Shown piece by piece: positions 22,515-31,354 of a stretch of 43,346 nt of DNA. Positions within the stretch are counted from its first letter, which is position 1; each line of letters begins with the position of its first letter. A program made the translations under genes and the position numbers. The notes under the pieces are model-generated. The model ran no database searches and had not been told where the DNA came from. It was given only the letters and a program-made list of their open reading frames with translations. Origin of the DNA: a bacterium (lineage in GTDB: Bacteria > Calditrichota > Calditrichia > RBG-13-44-9 > J042); contig WFTQ01000022.1 in the NCBI GenBank assembly GCA_015485355.1, positions 1 to 43,346 of the forward strand. Direction: 5' to 3'.

Positions 22515-24443
22515 TCACTTTTTCAATTGAATTTCGTGAAGAATGCGGGCCTCGAATTCCTCCACTTTCAGGCGCCCGACATCACCTTCACCCTTATGGC
22601 GCACCGATACCGTCTGGGAGTCCATTTCTTTGTCTCCCACGATCAGCATATAGGGAATCTTTTGCACTTCGGCCTCCCGGATTTTAAATCCCACCTTTTC
22701 GTTTCGCCGATCCAGTTCCACCCGCACGCCCGCCCCTCGCAACCGATTGTGGATTTCTTGAGCATAATCGTGATGCCGGTCGGTAATGGGCAGAACGATG
22801 ACTTGTACGGGCGCCAGCCACACCGGAAAGGCGCCGGCATAATGTTCAATCAACACACCCAAAAACCGCTCCAGAGAACCGAACAACGCCCGGTGCACCA
22901 TGATCGGCCGATGCCTCTTCCCATCGGCACCAATATACTCCATATCAAACCGTTCGGGCAAATTAAAGTCCACTTGAACCGTGGAACATTGCCAGGAACG
23001 TCCCAGCACATCCTTGATTTTGATGTCGATCTTGGGCCCATAAAATACTCCCTCTCCGGGATCCACCGTATAAGCCAGTTGTTTGACTTCCAGAGCCTTT
23101 TCCAGCGCCGCCGTCGCCGCCTCCCAGTTTTCCAGGCTGCCCACAAACTTTTCCGGGCGGGTGGAAAGAAAGATGTCGTACTCGTGAAACCCGAACGTTT
23201 GCAATATGTAAAGAACCAAGTCCAATACCTGGACAATCTCGTCGGTTAATTGTTCCGGGGTACAGAATATGTGGGCATCGTCCTGGGTGAATCCACGGAC
23301 ACGCATCAATCCATGAAGCACCCCCGAACGTTCGTAGCGATAGACGGTACCAAATTCGGCCAGACGGATAGGCAAATCGCGGTAACTGCGCAATTGATTC
23401 TTATAGATGGTAATGTGGAAGGGGCAGTTCATCGGTTTCAATTGGTACTCAACTTCTTCCATTTTCATGGGTGGGAACATATTTTCCCGATAAAATCCGG
23501 TATGCCCGCTGCGTTCCCACAGATCCAACCGGGCCACGTGGGGGGTGTAGACCAGCTCGTACCCATGCTGGTAGTGTTCTTCAATCCAGAATTGCTCCAT
23601 GACCCGCCGTATTCGTGCCCCTTTGGGGTGCCACAAGATCAACCCATTCCCGATGCTTTCTTGAATGGAAAACAGGTCCAGCCGGCGCCCCAGCTTTCGA
23701 TGGTCGCGCTTTTTGGCCTCTTCGATTCGGTGAAGATGCTCCTCCAGCATCTTTTTTTTAGGATAATTGGTCCCGTAAATGCGCTGCAGCATTTTATTTT
23801 TTTCGTCGCCCCGCCAGTAGGCCCCCGCCACACTCAACAGTTTAAAATGTTTTCCTAAACGACCGGTGGAGGGCACATGCGGCCCGCGGCACAGATCGGT
23901 GAATTCCCCCTGTGAATAAGCCGAGATGACCTCCTCATCCGGGAAGTCATTAATCAGCTCGATTTTCAGATCTTCGTGATGGTTTTTAAAGAACTCGATG
24001 GCTTTCTCCCGGGGCCATTCCTTGCGCACAATGGGATAATCGGCTTCCACAATGCGGGCCATTTCGGCTTCTATCCGGTGGAAATCTTCGGGCGTGATGG
24101 GACGGTCCAGTTCGATGTCGTAATAGAACCCGTCCTCGATGGGGGGACCGATTCCCAATTTGGCCCGGGGGAAAATGCGCTTGATGGCCTGGGCCATCAA
24201 ATGGGCCGAACTGTGCCAGAAAACTTCCCGGCCCTCTCTATCGGCAAAGGTGAGAAAACGAATGTCCCCGTCCTCGGTGATGGGACGGTTGAGCTCGAGG
24301 ATTTGATCATTGATCTTGACGGCGATAGCTTCTTTTGCCAGCCTCGCACCGATTTCTTTTACCAGTTCGTCCCCGGTGATGCCTGCAGGATATTCTTTCT
24401 CTTGCCCATCGGGGAAGCGAAGTTTTATTTTTTTATTTTCCAT
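22515..24443 (-). CDS. thrS: Threonyl-tRNA synthetase
   Basis: ThrRS charges tRNA-Thr and edits Ser-tRNA-Thr. The 642-residue protein has the N-terminal TGS domain, then the editing domain with WHSSAHLMAQ (H77, H81) and the CxxxH pair C185/H189 (TDLCRGPHV). The class II core carries YQLKPMNCPFHI (zinc ligand C340), YRYERSGVLHGLMRVRGFTQDDAH and the motif 3 region with IMVHRALFGSLERFLGVLIEH. The C-terminal anticodon-binding domain ends the protein. All parts are present. I chose the ATG at 24443 since it gives the family N-terminus. It is preceded by a tRNA-Val gene and a terminator hairpin only about 14-52 bases upstream, and is followed by infC. Confidence 0.97.
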   Translation of the reverse strand: MENKKIKLRFPDGQEKEYPAGITGDELVKEIGARLAKEAIAVKINDQILELNRPITEDGDIRFLTFADREGREVFWHSSAHLMAQAIKRIFPRAKLGIGPPIEDGFYYDIELDRPITPEDFHRIEAEMARIVEADYPIVRKEWPREKAIEFFKNHHEDLKIELINDFPDEEVISAYSQGEFTDLCRGPHVPSTGRLGKHFKLLSVAGAYWRGDEKNKMLQRIYGTNYPKKKMLEEHLHRIEEAKKRDHRKLGRRLDLFSIQESIGNGLILWHPKGARIRRVMEQFWIEEHYQHGYELVYTPHVARLDLWERSGHTGFYRENMFPPMKMEEVEYQLKPMNCPFHITIYKNQLRSYRDLPIRLAEFGTVYRYERSGVLHGLMRVRGFTQDDAHIFCTPEQLTDEIVQVLDLVLYILQTFGFHEYDIFLSTRPEKFVGSLENWEAATAALEKALEVKQLAYTVDPGEGVFYGPKIDIKIKDVLGRSWQCSTVQVDFNLPERFDMEYIGADGKRHRPIMVHRALFGSLERFLGVLIEHYAGAFPVWLAPVQVIVLPITDRHHDYAQEIHNRLRGAGVRVELDRRNEKVGFKIREAEVQKIPYMLIVGDKEMDSQTVSVRHKGEGDVGRLKVEEFEARILHEIQLKK

Positions 24444-24456
24444 GGTTGCTTTCCGG

Positions 24457-24495
24457 CAAAAAATCAAACAAAGCCACGAATGTAACATTCGTGGC
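24457..24495 (-). terminator. Terminator hairpin between tRNA-Val and thrS
   Basis: On the minus strand GCCACGAATG and CATTCGTGGC form a perfect 10-bp stem with a 3-base loop, followed by TTTGTTTGATTTTTT. It lies 9 bases behind the tRNA and 13 before the thrS start. It should end the tRNA transcript, or attenuate thrS expression by partial readthrough. Confidence 0.88.
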
Positions 24496-24504
24496 CGCGG
24501 TTTG

Positions 24505-24578
24505 TGGGGCGGGCCAGAGTCGAACTGACGACCTCCACGATGTCAACGTGGCGCTCTAACCGGCTGAGCTACCGCCCC
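24505..24578 (-). tRNA. tRNA-Val (anticodon GAC)
   Basis: The minus strand folds into a complete 74-base cloverleaf. The acceptor stem is GGGGCGG/CCGCCCC, the D arm GCTC/GAGC and the anticodon stem CCACG/CGTGG. The loop TTGACAT gives anticodon GAC, and the T arm is GTCAG/CTGGC with loop TTCGACT. The discriminator base is A. The 3' CCA is not encoded. GAC reads valine codons GUC and GUU. Confidence 0.96.
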
Positions 24579-24600
24579 AATGGCCTATAAATGGCGGAAA

Positions 24601-24629
24601 AATATAACTTTTGCACCCACCAAATGCAA
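24601..24629 (-). promoter_or_regulatory. Sigma-70 promoter for tRNA-Val (and possibly thrS)
   Basis: On the minus strand TTGCAT (24629-24624), a spacer of exactly 17 bp and TATATT (24606-24601) form a good promoter. It would start transcription near 24594, about 16 bases before the tRNA. No separate promoter fits between the tRNA and thrS, so it may also serve thrS by readthrough. Confidence 0.7.
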
Positions 24630-24851
24630 GGACAAATTTTTCCTGCCCCTCGCCCAAGGTTATCCCCCCCGGGCTCCAGGCCTGGTTCCCCCATCAGTCC
24701 CGTTCACCAGAGAGGGAAACCCCCAACCCGATTGTACCTTTGATCCGCCCAATCCGGCGGAGAATAAACAAAATTTTTCTTTCGCCTGGAATGACCCGGG
24801 AATGGCTTTATATTCTCAACGCAAAAAACGACGCGGAAGGTCCGGGTGATT

Positions 24852-25682
24852 ATGGCTTTTTCCCATGGGATCATCGATATGCTGCTGGCGGCTTTTTTTT
24901 TCAGCCTGATGGCCGTTTTTGTGAAGGCCTGCGGGTCCCGGATTCCTTCACAGGAGATCGTTCTGTTCCGCAGCATCATCGTGTTCGTGATTACCGCCTA
25001 CTGGATCCACCGGAAGCGCCTGCCCTTTCTGGGGAACAATCGGGTCTACCTGTTTCTACGGGGTTTCTTCGGATTTGTGGGATTATCGGCATTTTATTAC
25101 ACCTTAACCCATATTCCGATCGCAGACTCGGTTATGCTTCAATATACCAGCCCCTTATTCACGGCTCTGTTGGCCCGATTTATGCTTAGGGAACATCCCT
25201 CTCCCCGCTTGTGGGCCTATTTTCTTATAGCTTTTATAGGCATCCTGTTCATTATTCGGCCGGGATTCAACCTACAATTTGTTCCTGCCAGTGTGGGGCT
25301 TTTAGGAGCAATGGGGGCGGGAATGGCTTACAACCTGGTTCGCAAACTGCGGGAAACGGATCATCCGTTAAACATCATTCTGTATTTACCGGCGGTATCC
25401 ATACTATTCTCCCTGCCCCTGGTGATTCCGCATTTTGTCATGCCTCGTGGATGGGAATGGTTCATGCTTTTAGGGGTTGGGTTATCCACCCAGGCGGCCC
25501 AGATTTTCTTGACCCGGGGGTTGCATCGGGAAACGGCGGCCCGGGCAACGAACGTGACCTATATAAACGTGGTGTTTTCCGTCCTATGGGGCATTCTTTT
25601 ATGGGGAGAAGTTCCCGACCGGCGCAGCATCTTTGGCGCGGGACTCATTATTCTGGCCATTGTTAAGATAGGCAAGGGGTAA
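24852..25682 (+). CDS. EamA/DMT-family transporter
   Basis: This 276-residue integral membrane protein has about ten hydrophobic segments in two EamA repeats. Typical motifs are LAAFFFSLMAVFVKACG near the start, FRGFFGFVGLSAFYYTLTHI and DSVMLQYTSPLFTALLARFM (end of repeat 1). VTYINVVFSVLWGILLWGE in repeat 2 matches the conserved drug/metabolite transporter pattern. Such proteins export amino acids, nucleosides or other metabolites; the substrate is unknown. I prefer the ATG at 24852 because GGAAGG lies ten bases upstream; a GTG two codons earlier is possible. It stands alone on the plus strand, divergent from the tRNA-thrS unit and convergent with miaB. Confidence 0.88.
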   Translation: MAFSHGIIDMLLAAFFFSLMAVFVKACGSRIPSQEIVLFRSIIVFVITAYWIHRKRLPFLGNNRVYLFLRGFFGFVGLSAFYYTLTHIPIADSVMLQYTSPLFTALLARFMLREHPSPRLWAYFLIAFIGILFIIRPGFNLQFVPASVGLLGAMGAGMAYNLVRKLRETDHPLNIILYLPAVSILFSLPLVIPHFVMPRGWEWFMLLGVGLSTQAAQIFLTRGLHRETAARATNVTYINVVFSVLWGILLWGEVPDRRSIFGAGLIILAIVKIGKG

Positions 25683-25987
25683 ACCTCCTCTCCGCCGCTC
25701 CACCGGGGAACAAAACGATCCAGCCCATAAAACCAATACTTTCTTTAAAATGCTTTCTCCCAAAGGCCCGGCATCTCGAAATTGAGGAGACCCCTGAAAA
25801 AATTGTTTTTATCATGGCCTTCGCCCCCCAACCGATCCACTTCCCCACCTTACGGGAAAAACGAACCCGTAAAGTCACCGTATTACCGATTATTTCTAAA
25901 CCGGCGCCCTTTTCGGCATGCATTCCGGTAAGAATCGGGATTCCTTGCGGCAGGAGGATTACTGCATCGACACTTTCTCGGACCCAT
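25683..25987. other. Convergent gap between the EamA gene and miaB
   Basis: This stretch holds a perfect inverted repeat TTACGGG/CCCGTAA at 25850-25872 without a T-run. A minus-strand open frame just behind miaB has protein-like composition (DAVILLPQGIPILTG, then GLEIIGNTVTLRVRFSRK) but no start codon with a ribosome-binding site. It could be a gene fragment. No family is recognized. Confidence 0.3.
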
Positions 25988-27313
25988 TTATTTGGGTAAC
26001 ACCGCCAGGACCTCCCCTCGCAGGGCATGAGGGGCGGCCTCCAGGATTTTAACATGGACAAACTGCCCTTTGTGATACTCCCCTTTCGGGACCACGACGA
26101 TTTTGTTTCCTTCGTTGCGGCCTTGATAGTGCTCCGGAGACCTTTTCGTATATTCTTGTTCGATAAGCACCTCGTGAATCTCGCCCACGTGCTGACGGTT
26201 CTTGCGATAGGAGATTTTTTTCTGAAGGTCATTCAAATACACGATACGCTCGGTTTTAACCGCGTCGGGAACATCGTCCGGATATTTGCGGGCGGCAATG
26301 GTGCGGGGTCGCTCGGAATATTTGAAAATGAACGCCGAATCGAATTGCACTTCCTCCACCACCTGTACGGTATCCTGAAACTCTTCGTCGGTTTCGGTGG
26401 GAAAACCCACAATAATATCCGTGGTCAACACTACGTCGGGCATCAACGTCCGGATTTTTTCGACCAATCGTAGAAATTCCGCCCGGGTATAGGTCCGGTT
26501 CATTAGCTGCAAAATTCGATCATTTCCCGCCTGAAGAGGCAGATGAATGTGCCGGCATACCTTAGGATTTTCCGCAATAACACGCAACAAACTTTCGGGA
26601 AAATCTTTAGGATGAGGCGAGGTGAAACGGATCCGCTCGATGCCTTCCACCTCGCTCACCCGCTGCAGCAGGTAGGCAAAGTCTCTTCCCTCAAAATGAT
26701 AAGAATTGACATTCTGTCCCAAAAGGGTCACCTGACGATAACCTTCCTCCGCCAGACGGCGGACTTCCGCCACCACATTTTCGGGATCACGGCTCCGTTC
26801 CCTTCCCCGGGTATAGGGCACCACACAAAAGGTGCAAAAATTATCGCATCCCCGCATCACCGCAATCCAGGCGTTCACCCCACCTTCCCGGGTGGGATAG
26901 ACATCGGCGTAGGTCTCAAACTCCGACAGGGTCACATCAAAACTTTTCTCCCCCGTGGTTTCCACATGTCGAATCAATTGCGGCAGGCGTTTATAGCTAT
27001 CGGGGCCGGCGATAAAATCCACCGGAAGGGCGGGATCGTTCAGCAATTGCCGCCGAAAATTGGTGGCCATACACCCCAGAACCCCAATCAGTACCCTATC
27101 GCCATTACGTTTTTGTTTGATCTGATGTATCCGATTGAACACTTTTCGATTGGCGTTATCCCGCACCGAACAGGTGTTCAGCAAAACAATCTCCGCTTCC
27201 TCGGGCGAATCGATCAACTGATATTCCCCTTCCCGGCCCAGAATGGTCTTGACCAATTCGGTATCGTAGGCATTCATCTGACAACCGTAGGTCTCGATGT
27301 ATACCTTTTTCAT
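25988..27313 (-). CDS. miaB: tRNA-2-methylthio-N6-dimethylallyladenosine synthase
   Basis: MiaB is a radical SAM methylthiotransferase that adds a methylthio group to i6A37 in tRNA. The 441-residue protein has the N-terminal UPF0004 domain with three cluster cysteines (ETYGCQMNAYDTE, LLNTCSVRDNA, LIGVLGCMA), the radical SAM motif MRGCDNFCTFCVVPYTRGRE and the RFTSPHPKDF and HLPLQAGNDRILQLMNR segments. A C-terminal TRAM domain ends it. The GCQMN...D pattern and SPHP motif fit MiaB rather than MtaB or RimO. Its ATG overlaps the stop of mtaB by four bases, so the two methylthiotransferases are translated together. Length is standard. Confidence 0.95.
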   Translation of the reverse strand: MKKVYIETYGCQMNAYDTELVKTILGREGEYQLIDSPEEAEIVLLNTCSVRDNANRKVFNRIHQIKQKRNGDRVLIGVLGCMATNFRRQLLNDPALPVDFIAGPDSYKRLPQLIRHVETTGEKSFDVTLSEFETYADVYPTREGGVNAWIAVMRGCDNFCTFCVVPYTRGRERSRDPENVVAEVRRLAEEGYRQVTLLGQNVNSYHFEGRDFAYLLQRVSEVEGIERIRFTSPHPKDFPESLLRVIAENPKVCRHIHLPLQAGNDRILQLMNRTYTRAEFLRLVEKIRTLMPDVVLTTDIIVGFPTETDEEFQDTVQVVEEVQFDSAFIFKYSERPRTIAARKYPDDVPDAVKTERIVYLNDLQKKISYRKNRQHVGEIHEVLIEQEYTKRSPEHYQGRNEGNKIVVVPKGEYHKGQFVHVKILEAAPHALRGEVLAVLPK

Positions 27314-28659
27314 GGCAATGTCCCTATCATGGTCTGTCCGTCTATCCGGTTCAATCGAACGGGTAACAGCTGATTATGAAGCCGGCGTTTCGATTGGACT
27401 TTAACCCGGATATACGTATCGGTTAAACCCGTCCAGGCATCGCCCTTTTGCTGTTCGAACAGCACTGTTTCCCACCTTCCGATAAACTGCTGGTAATACA
27501 AACGCCGTTTTCGGGCACTCAGTTCTCGCAATTGGCGGCTGCGGCGCCGAATGGTATGCCAATCCACCGGTGGATGATAGTGTCGACTGGGGGCATGATC
27601 GCGCCGGGAATAGCGAAAAACGTGAAAATAGGCCAGAGGCAGCTCTTTTAACAATCGATAGGTCTCGGCGAAATCCTCATCCGTTTCCCCCGGAAAACCA
27701 ACGATGACGTCGGTTCCCAGGCAGATTCCGGGTACTTTTTGAGATACAGAGCGAATGAATTGAGCAAACTCCTCCGCCCTATATTTTCGTTTCATCTGTT
27801 GCAGAATACGATTGCTCCCGCTTTGTAGGGGTACATGCAGGTGACGACACAATTTCGACTCCTGCCGCATCAGGTTTAGGATATCATCGGGAATGGTTGT
27901 GGGTTCGATGGAAGAAATCCGCAGGCGCCACAGGTCCGGAATTTCCATTAACGCAGTGATTACGTCCGTGATGGTCCGACCGTTATCGGCATAGGTACCA
28001 ATATTGATGCCGGTTAAAACCAGTTCATGGTGACCCGCCGCTACCAGTTGACGCGCTTCCCGAAGAATGTCCTCAAATTCCCGACTGCGCGCCCTTCCCC
28101 TGGCAAAAGGGATCTCACAAAAGCTACAAAAGAAATCGCAACCATCCTGTATCTTTAAATTGGCCCGGGTATGACGCGGATCGATCCCCGCAACGGGGAT
28201 GGTGAAACTGGTTCGGGGAATGGTGGAAACCCTTACCACCGGTTCCTCGGGAAGGCCCTGCTGCAGAATGGAAAGGAAATCCATTTTATCGGCATTCCCC
28301 ACCACCCAGTGGACATTGGGCATCTGCAACAGTTTATCCCGCTGCACCTGAGCCTGACAACCGATTAAGGCGATTCGGGTTTCCGGATTCTTGCGCACCA
28401 CCCGATGGATCAATCGGCGGGTGTCCGCATCACCATTCTCGGTTACCGTACAGGTATTGATCACCACCACATCCGCCGGTTCGCCGATATCCACCACCTG
28501 GTATCCACTCCGACGGAAACTCTGTTCGATGACGGCCGTTTCCGCCTGATTCAAACGACAGCCGAAGGTATACAGCGCCACCCGCACCCCCCGGCTCCCC
28601 GGATGGGACGGCCTCCCTTCCTGATGTATCGCAACGGATGGCATCACTTTCCCGTTCAT
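27310..28659 (-). CDS. mtaB: tRNA t6A37 methylthiotransferase
   Basis: MtaB adds a methylthio group to t6A37 in ANN-decoding tRNAs. The protein of about 449 residues has the UPF0004 domain (VALYTFGCRLNQAETAVIE, INTCTVTENGDAD, IALIGCQAQ) and a radical SAM motif QDGCDFFCSFCEIPFARGRAR. RISSIEPTTIP and HLHVPLQSGSNRILQQMKR follow, then a TRAM-like end. The CRLNQ...E and SIEP signatures are typical of MtaB. The start is uncertain: the ATG at 28659, a GTG at 28665 and an ATG at 28644 all fit, none with a strong ribosome-binding site. A good promoter lies just upstream, giving a leader of only about 15 bases. miaB follows with a 4-base overlap. Confidence 0.93.
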   Translation of the reverse strand: MNGKVMPSVAIHQEGRPSHPGSRGVRVALYTFGCRLNQAETAVIEQSFRRSGYQVVDIGEPADVVVINTCTVTENGDADTRRLIHRVVRKNPETRIALIGCQAQVQRDKLLQMPNVHWVVGNADKMDFLSILQQGLPEEPVVRVSTIPRTSFTIPVAGIDPRHTRANLKIQDGCDFFCSFCEIPFARGRARSREFEDILREARQLVAAGHHELVLTGINIGTYADNGRTITDVITALMEIPDLWRLRISSIEPTTIPDDILNLMRQESKLCRHLHVPLQSGSNRILQQMKRKYRAEEFAQFIRSVSQKVPGICLGTDVIVGFPGETDEDFAETYRLLKELPLAYFHVFRYSRRDHAPSRHYHPPVDWHTIRRRSRQLRELSARKRRLYYQQFIGRWETVLFEQQKGDAWTGLTDTYIRVKVQSKRRLHNQLLPVRLNRIDGQTMIGTLP

Positions 28660-28681
28660 CCTCACGCCTTGTTATCGGACA

Positions 28682-28710
28682 AATATAACCTTAAAAAGGC
28701 GGCAATTCAA
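28682..28710 (-). promoter_or_regulatory. Sigma-70 promoter of mtaB-miaB
   Basis: On the minus strand TTGAAT (28710-28705), a 17-bp spacer and TATATT (28687-28682) form a strong promoter. Transcription should begin near 28675, a few bases before the mtaB start. Confidence 0.7.
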
Positions 28711-28981
28711 ACGGGGCGATGAAAATCTCCGCCCCCGTGGCAGAAAACGACAAGCCGTCTCCGGCTGATACCAATGAAAATTTCACCATCATCAAATATT
28801 TTTTAAAGTCGGCCCCAGAAGTTCCGAATTTTTAAACTACACTCGTGGAGTGTTTAGGGGTATATGGCAGGGGTCTCAAACCAAAATCGAATCAGGAAAC
28901 AAGTCCGGCGGCCCTGATTTACAACGGTATGCCAAAAAGGTGGTTACAAGGACAGTAGCACTCACATAAGGGAGGATGTCT
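28711..28981. other. Upstream region of the chemoreceptor gene with an inverted repeat
   Basis: No gene is visible. ACACTC/GAGTGT with a 3-bp centre at 28839-28853 is a perfect inverted repeat about 130 bp before the chemoreceptor start and may be an operator. No convincing FliA-type or sigma-54 promoter was found. A GGAGG at 28971-28975 is the ribosome-binding site of the chemoreceptor. Confidence 0.4.
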
Positions 28982-31228
28982 ATGAAGATTAAAATTTTAT
29001 TGAACATTTTTGTGGCCACCATCGGGTTCCTACTCGTCGTGGGATTGATGTTTACCTTTTTGCAACTGGGGAAAATGAATGAGGACAGCCATGTGGTCAA
29101 TCTCAACGGTAAGCTGCGGGCCCTGACCTTTCGGCTGGCACAACTTTCCCTGGAACGATTTTACGGGGTGGACACCCAGGATGACGTTCAGCAGATTATG
29201 AGAGAATATGATCAAATTCTGAACGGCTTGATTCACGGAGATGAACAACTCAATCTACCCCCTGCGAAGAGCGACCGATACCGAGAGGCGCTTCTCAAGG
29301 TGCAAGAGATGTGGAAGCAATACAAACAAATTATATCGCAGATCAATGAAAAACCGGAGCTGGTGGCGGAGCTCCATGGAGAGAGCAAACGGTTATTCAG
29401 CCTGGCCAATTCCGCCACTGGAATAGCCGCCCATGTCGCCAATCAGCACCTTTCCGATGTTAAAACCACTCAAACGGTTCTCTTTCTGATTAACGGCCTG
29501 GTGCTGCTGGCCATTTTGTTTGTGAGCATGCGAAAAATTTCGTTGCCGCTGAATGTGTTGAAGGACAAAGCCATCCAGATCGCCTCCGGCGATTATGACA
29601 CCGACATCGACACTTCGTCCCGGGATGAAATCGGGGACCTGGCCAGGAGCTTTCGTTCCATGGTTCAGACCTTGAAGCGGAAAATTCATGCCACGAATGT
29701 GATCATCGAAAGCACAATCCATGCCATCGAACAGAGCAATCTTACGGCCACTTATCAGAAAATCCTGGAAGGGATTCGGGTTTTGACCAACGCCAATGCG
29801 ACAGCCCTGACGATCGTGGACCCGAAAACAGAGCGGCCCCTCGATGTGCGGGCTCTTCATGTTCCGGAAGAAGCCGTCCAGGAGTTATCCCGAATGGATG
29901 GTACTCATCCCCTCCTGGCTCCCGCCTTCAAGCTTCAGCAGCTCCGGGAGTGGCGGGCATCCAGTCCAGAGTTTCCGGCGGAATGGCGGTTTCAGGGGTT
30001 CTCGCATGCCTGGATTGTGCCGCTAGTGTTCATGAACCGCACCATCGCCTGTGCCCTGATTTTCAACAAACAATACAACCCGGAAGAAGATATCCGGCAT
30101 CATCTGGAACTGATTTCCAAATTGGCGGCAGCGGCCATCAGTTCCAAATCCACCCTCAACGAGGTGGAGGAAATCCGGCGATACTTAGAGAAAGAAGTTT
30201 CCACAATCCTTCAAATAGTCGAAGCCTTTTCTCAGGGAAATTTTGCCATCGAAGTGGCCCACCAGGCCAACGACGAGGAGATCGCCCGTTTGTACGAAGG
30301 ATTGAATCAGATGAAATCCAATTTGAGCAATCTGATTCTTCAGCTGAAATCGATCGGCACCACGCTGTCGGATGCGTCGATGGATTTAAGTTCCCGTTCG
30401 GAGGAGCTGGCCCGGGGGTCTCAAGAGCAGGCCAGCCGCACCCGGGATCTTTCCGCAGCCGTGGAAGAAATGAACGCCACCATCATCGAGAGTGCCCGCA
30501 ATTCCCAAGAATCCTCCGACATGGCCCAGAAAGCCTTTCAGGTGGCCCACCAGGGCGCCCATTCCATCGACCGAGCCATTCAACAGATGCGTAAGATTTC
30601 CGAATCTGTAGAAAAGATTCAGGAAATGATGACGCGACTGGACAGTTCGGCCCAGCATATCGGGGAGATCATCTCTGTGATCACCGACATTACCGAACAG
30701 ACGAATCTTCTGGCGTTAAACGCCGCCATCGAGGCGGCCCGGGCCGGCGAACAGGGCAAAGGCTTCGCCGTGGTGGCCGGAGAAGTGGGCAAACTGGCAC
30801 AAAAAGCCGCCGACTCGACCACCGAAATCAAGACCATCATCGACCAGATACAGAGCAATACCACCCGGGTGGTTAAAGCCGTGAAAGACAGCCTGAAAGA
30901 CGCCGAAGAAGGCATTAAAATTGCCGATGTGGCAGGCGATTCCCTACAGGAAATTATTTCCGTTGTCGAGAATGTGAAGAACATGATGCAGCAACTGGCC
31001 GTGGCCGGTAACGAACAGGCAACCGCCAGCGAGCAAATCAGCCAGAATATTGAAGTGATTAACAACATTACCCAGGAATCGGCCTCGGAGATCAACGAAA
31101 TCGCCCGCACCGCAGACAATTTAAACTCCATGGTGGAATCGCTTTACGAATCTTTGAATGCGTTTCGAGTGGCCGAACCGAAAACCGCCCCCGCAGCGCT
31201 GCGGCGGCAACCGCAAATGAACGAGTAA
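28982..31228 (+). CDS. Methyl-accepting chemotaxis protein with probable GAF domain
   Basis: This 748-residue receptor has TM1 at about residues 3-26, a short periplasmic sensor of about 135 residues (helical, with a conserved-looking LRALTFRLAQLSLERFY start), TM2 at about 161-180 and a HAMP domain with DEIGDLARSFRSMVQTL. A GAF-like domain follows (about residues 240-400: LTNANATALTIVDP...HAWIVPLVFMNRTIACALIF), then the MCP signalling domain. The hairpin tip is clear: DITEQTNLLALNAAIEAARAGEQGKGFAVVAGEVGKLA, written here only as its start NLLALNAAIEAA. The C-terminus lacks a CheR pentapeptide. ATG at 28982 is chosen because GGAGG is six bases upstream; the ATG at 28976 abuts the GGAGG. No che genes are nearby. 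It probably senses a small ligand in periplasm and cytoplasm. Confidence 0.92.
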   Translation: MKIKILLNIFVATIGFLLVVGLMFTFLQLGKMNEDSHVVNLNGKLRALTFRLAQLSLERFYGVDTQDDVQQIMREYDQILNGLIHGDEQLNLPPAKSDRYREALLKVQEMWKQYKQIISQINEKPELVAELHGESKRLFSLANSATGIAAHVANQHLSDVKTTQTVLFLINGLVLLAILFVSMRKISLPLNVLKDKAIQIASGDYDTDIDTSSRDEIGDLARSFRSMVQTLKRKIHATNVIIESTIHAIEQSNLTATYQKILEGIRVLTNANATALTIVDPKTERPLDVRALHVPEEAVQELSRMDGTHPLLAPAFKLQQLREWRASSPEFPAEWRFQGFSHAWIVPLVFMNRTIACALIFNKQYNPEEDIRHHLELISKLAAAAISSKSTLNEVEEIRRYLEKEVSTILQIVEAFSQGNFAIEVAHQANDEEIARLYEGLNQMKSNLSNLILQLKSIGTTLSDASMDLSSRSEELARGSQEQASRTRDLSAAVEEMNATIIESARNSQESSDMAQKAFQVAHQGAHSIDRAIQQMRKISESVEKIQEMMTRLDSSAQHIGEIISVITDITEQTNLLALNAAIEAARAGEQGKGFAVVAGEVGKLAQKAADSTTEIKTIIDQIQSNTTRVVKAVKDSLKDAEEGIKIADVAGDSLQEIISVVENVKNMMQQLAVAGNEQATASEQISQNIEVINNITQESASEINEIARTADNLNSMVESLYESLNAFRVAEPKTAPAALRRQPQMNE

Positions 31229-31354
31229 AAATCGACAAGAGCCGGTAGGTGTTGTTCGTTAATCACCGGTGTCCATATCGATGGGTGGGGGGACACCCAC
31301 TACCGCCGGGATCGGGCGGGCGAACCAATGGGAGCGCAAACCGAGGAAAAGGAC

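Noticed and set aside
24444-24504. T-box leader for thrS
   Set aside because: The space is too short and no T-box core (TGGNACCGCG-like) is present; a plain terminator fits better.
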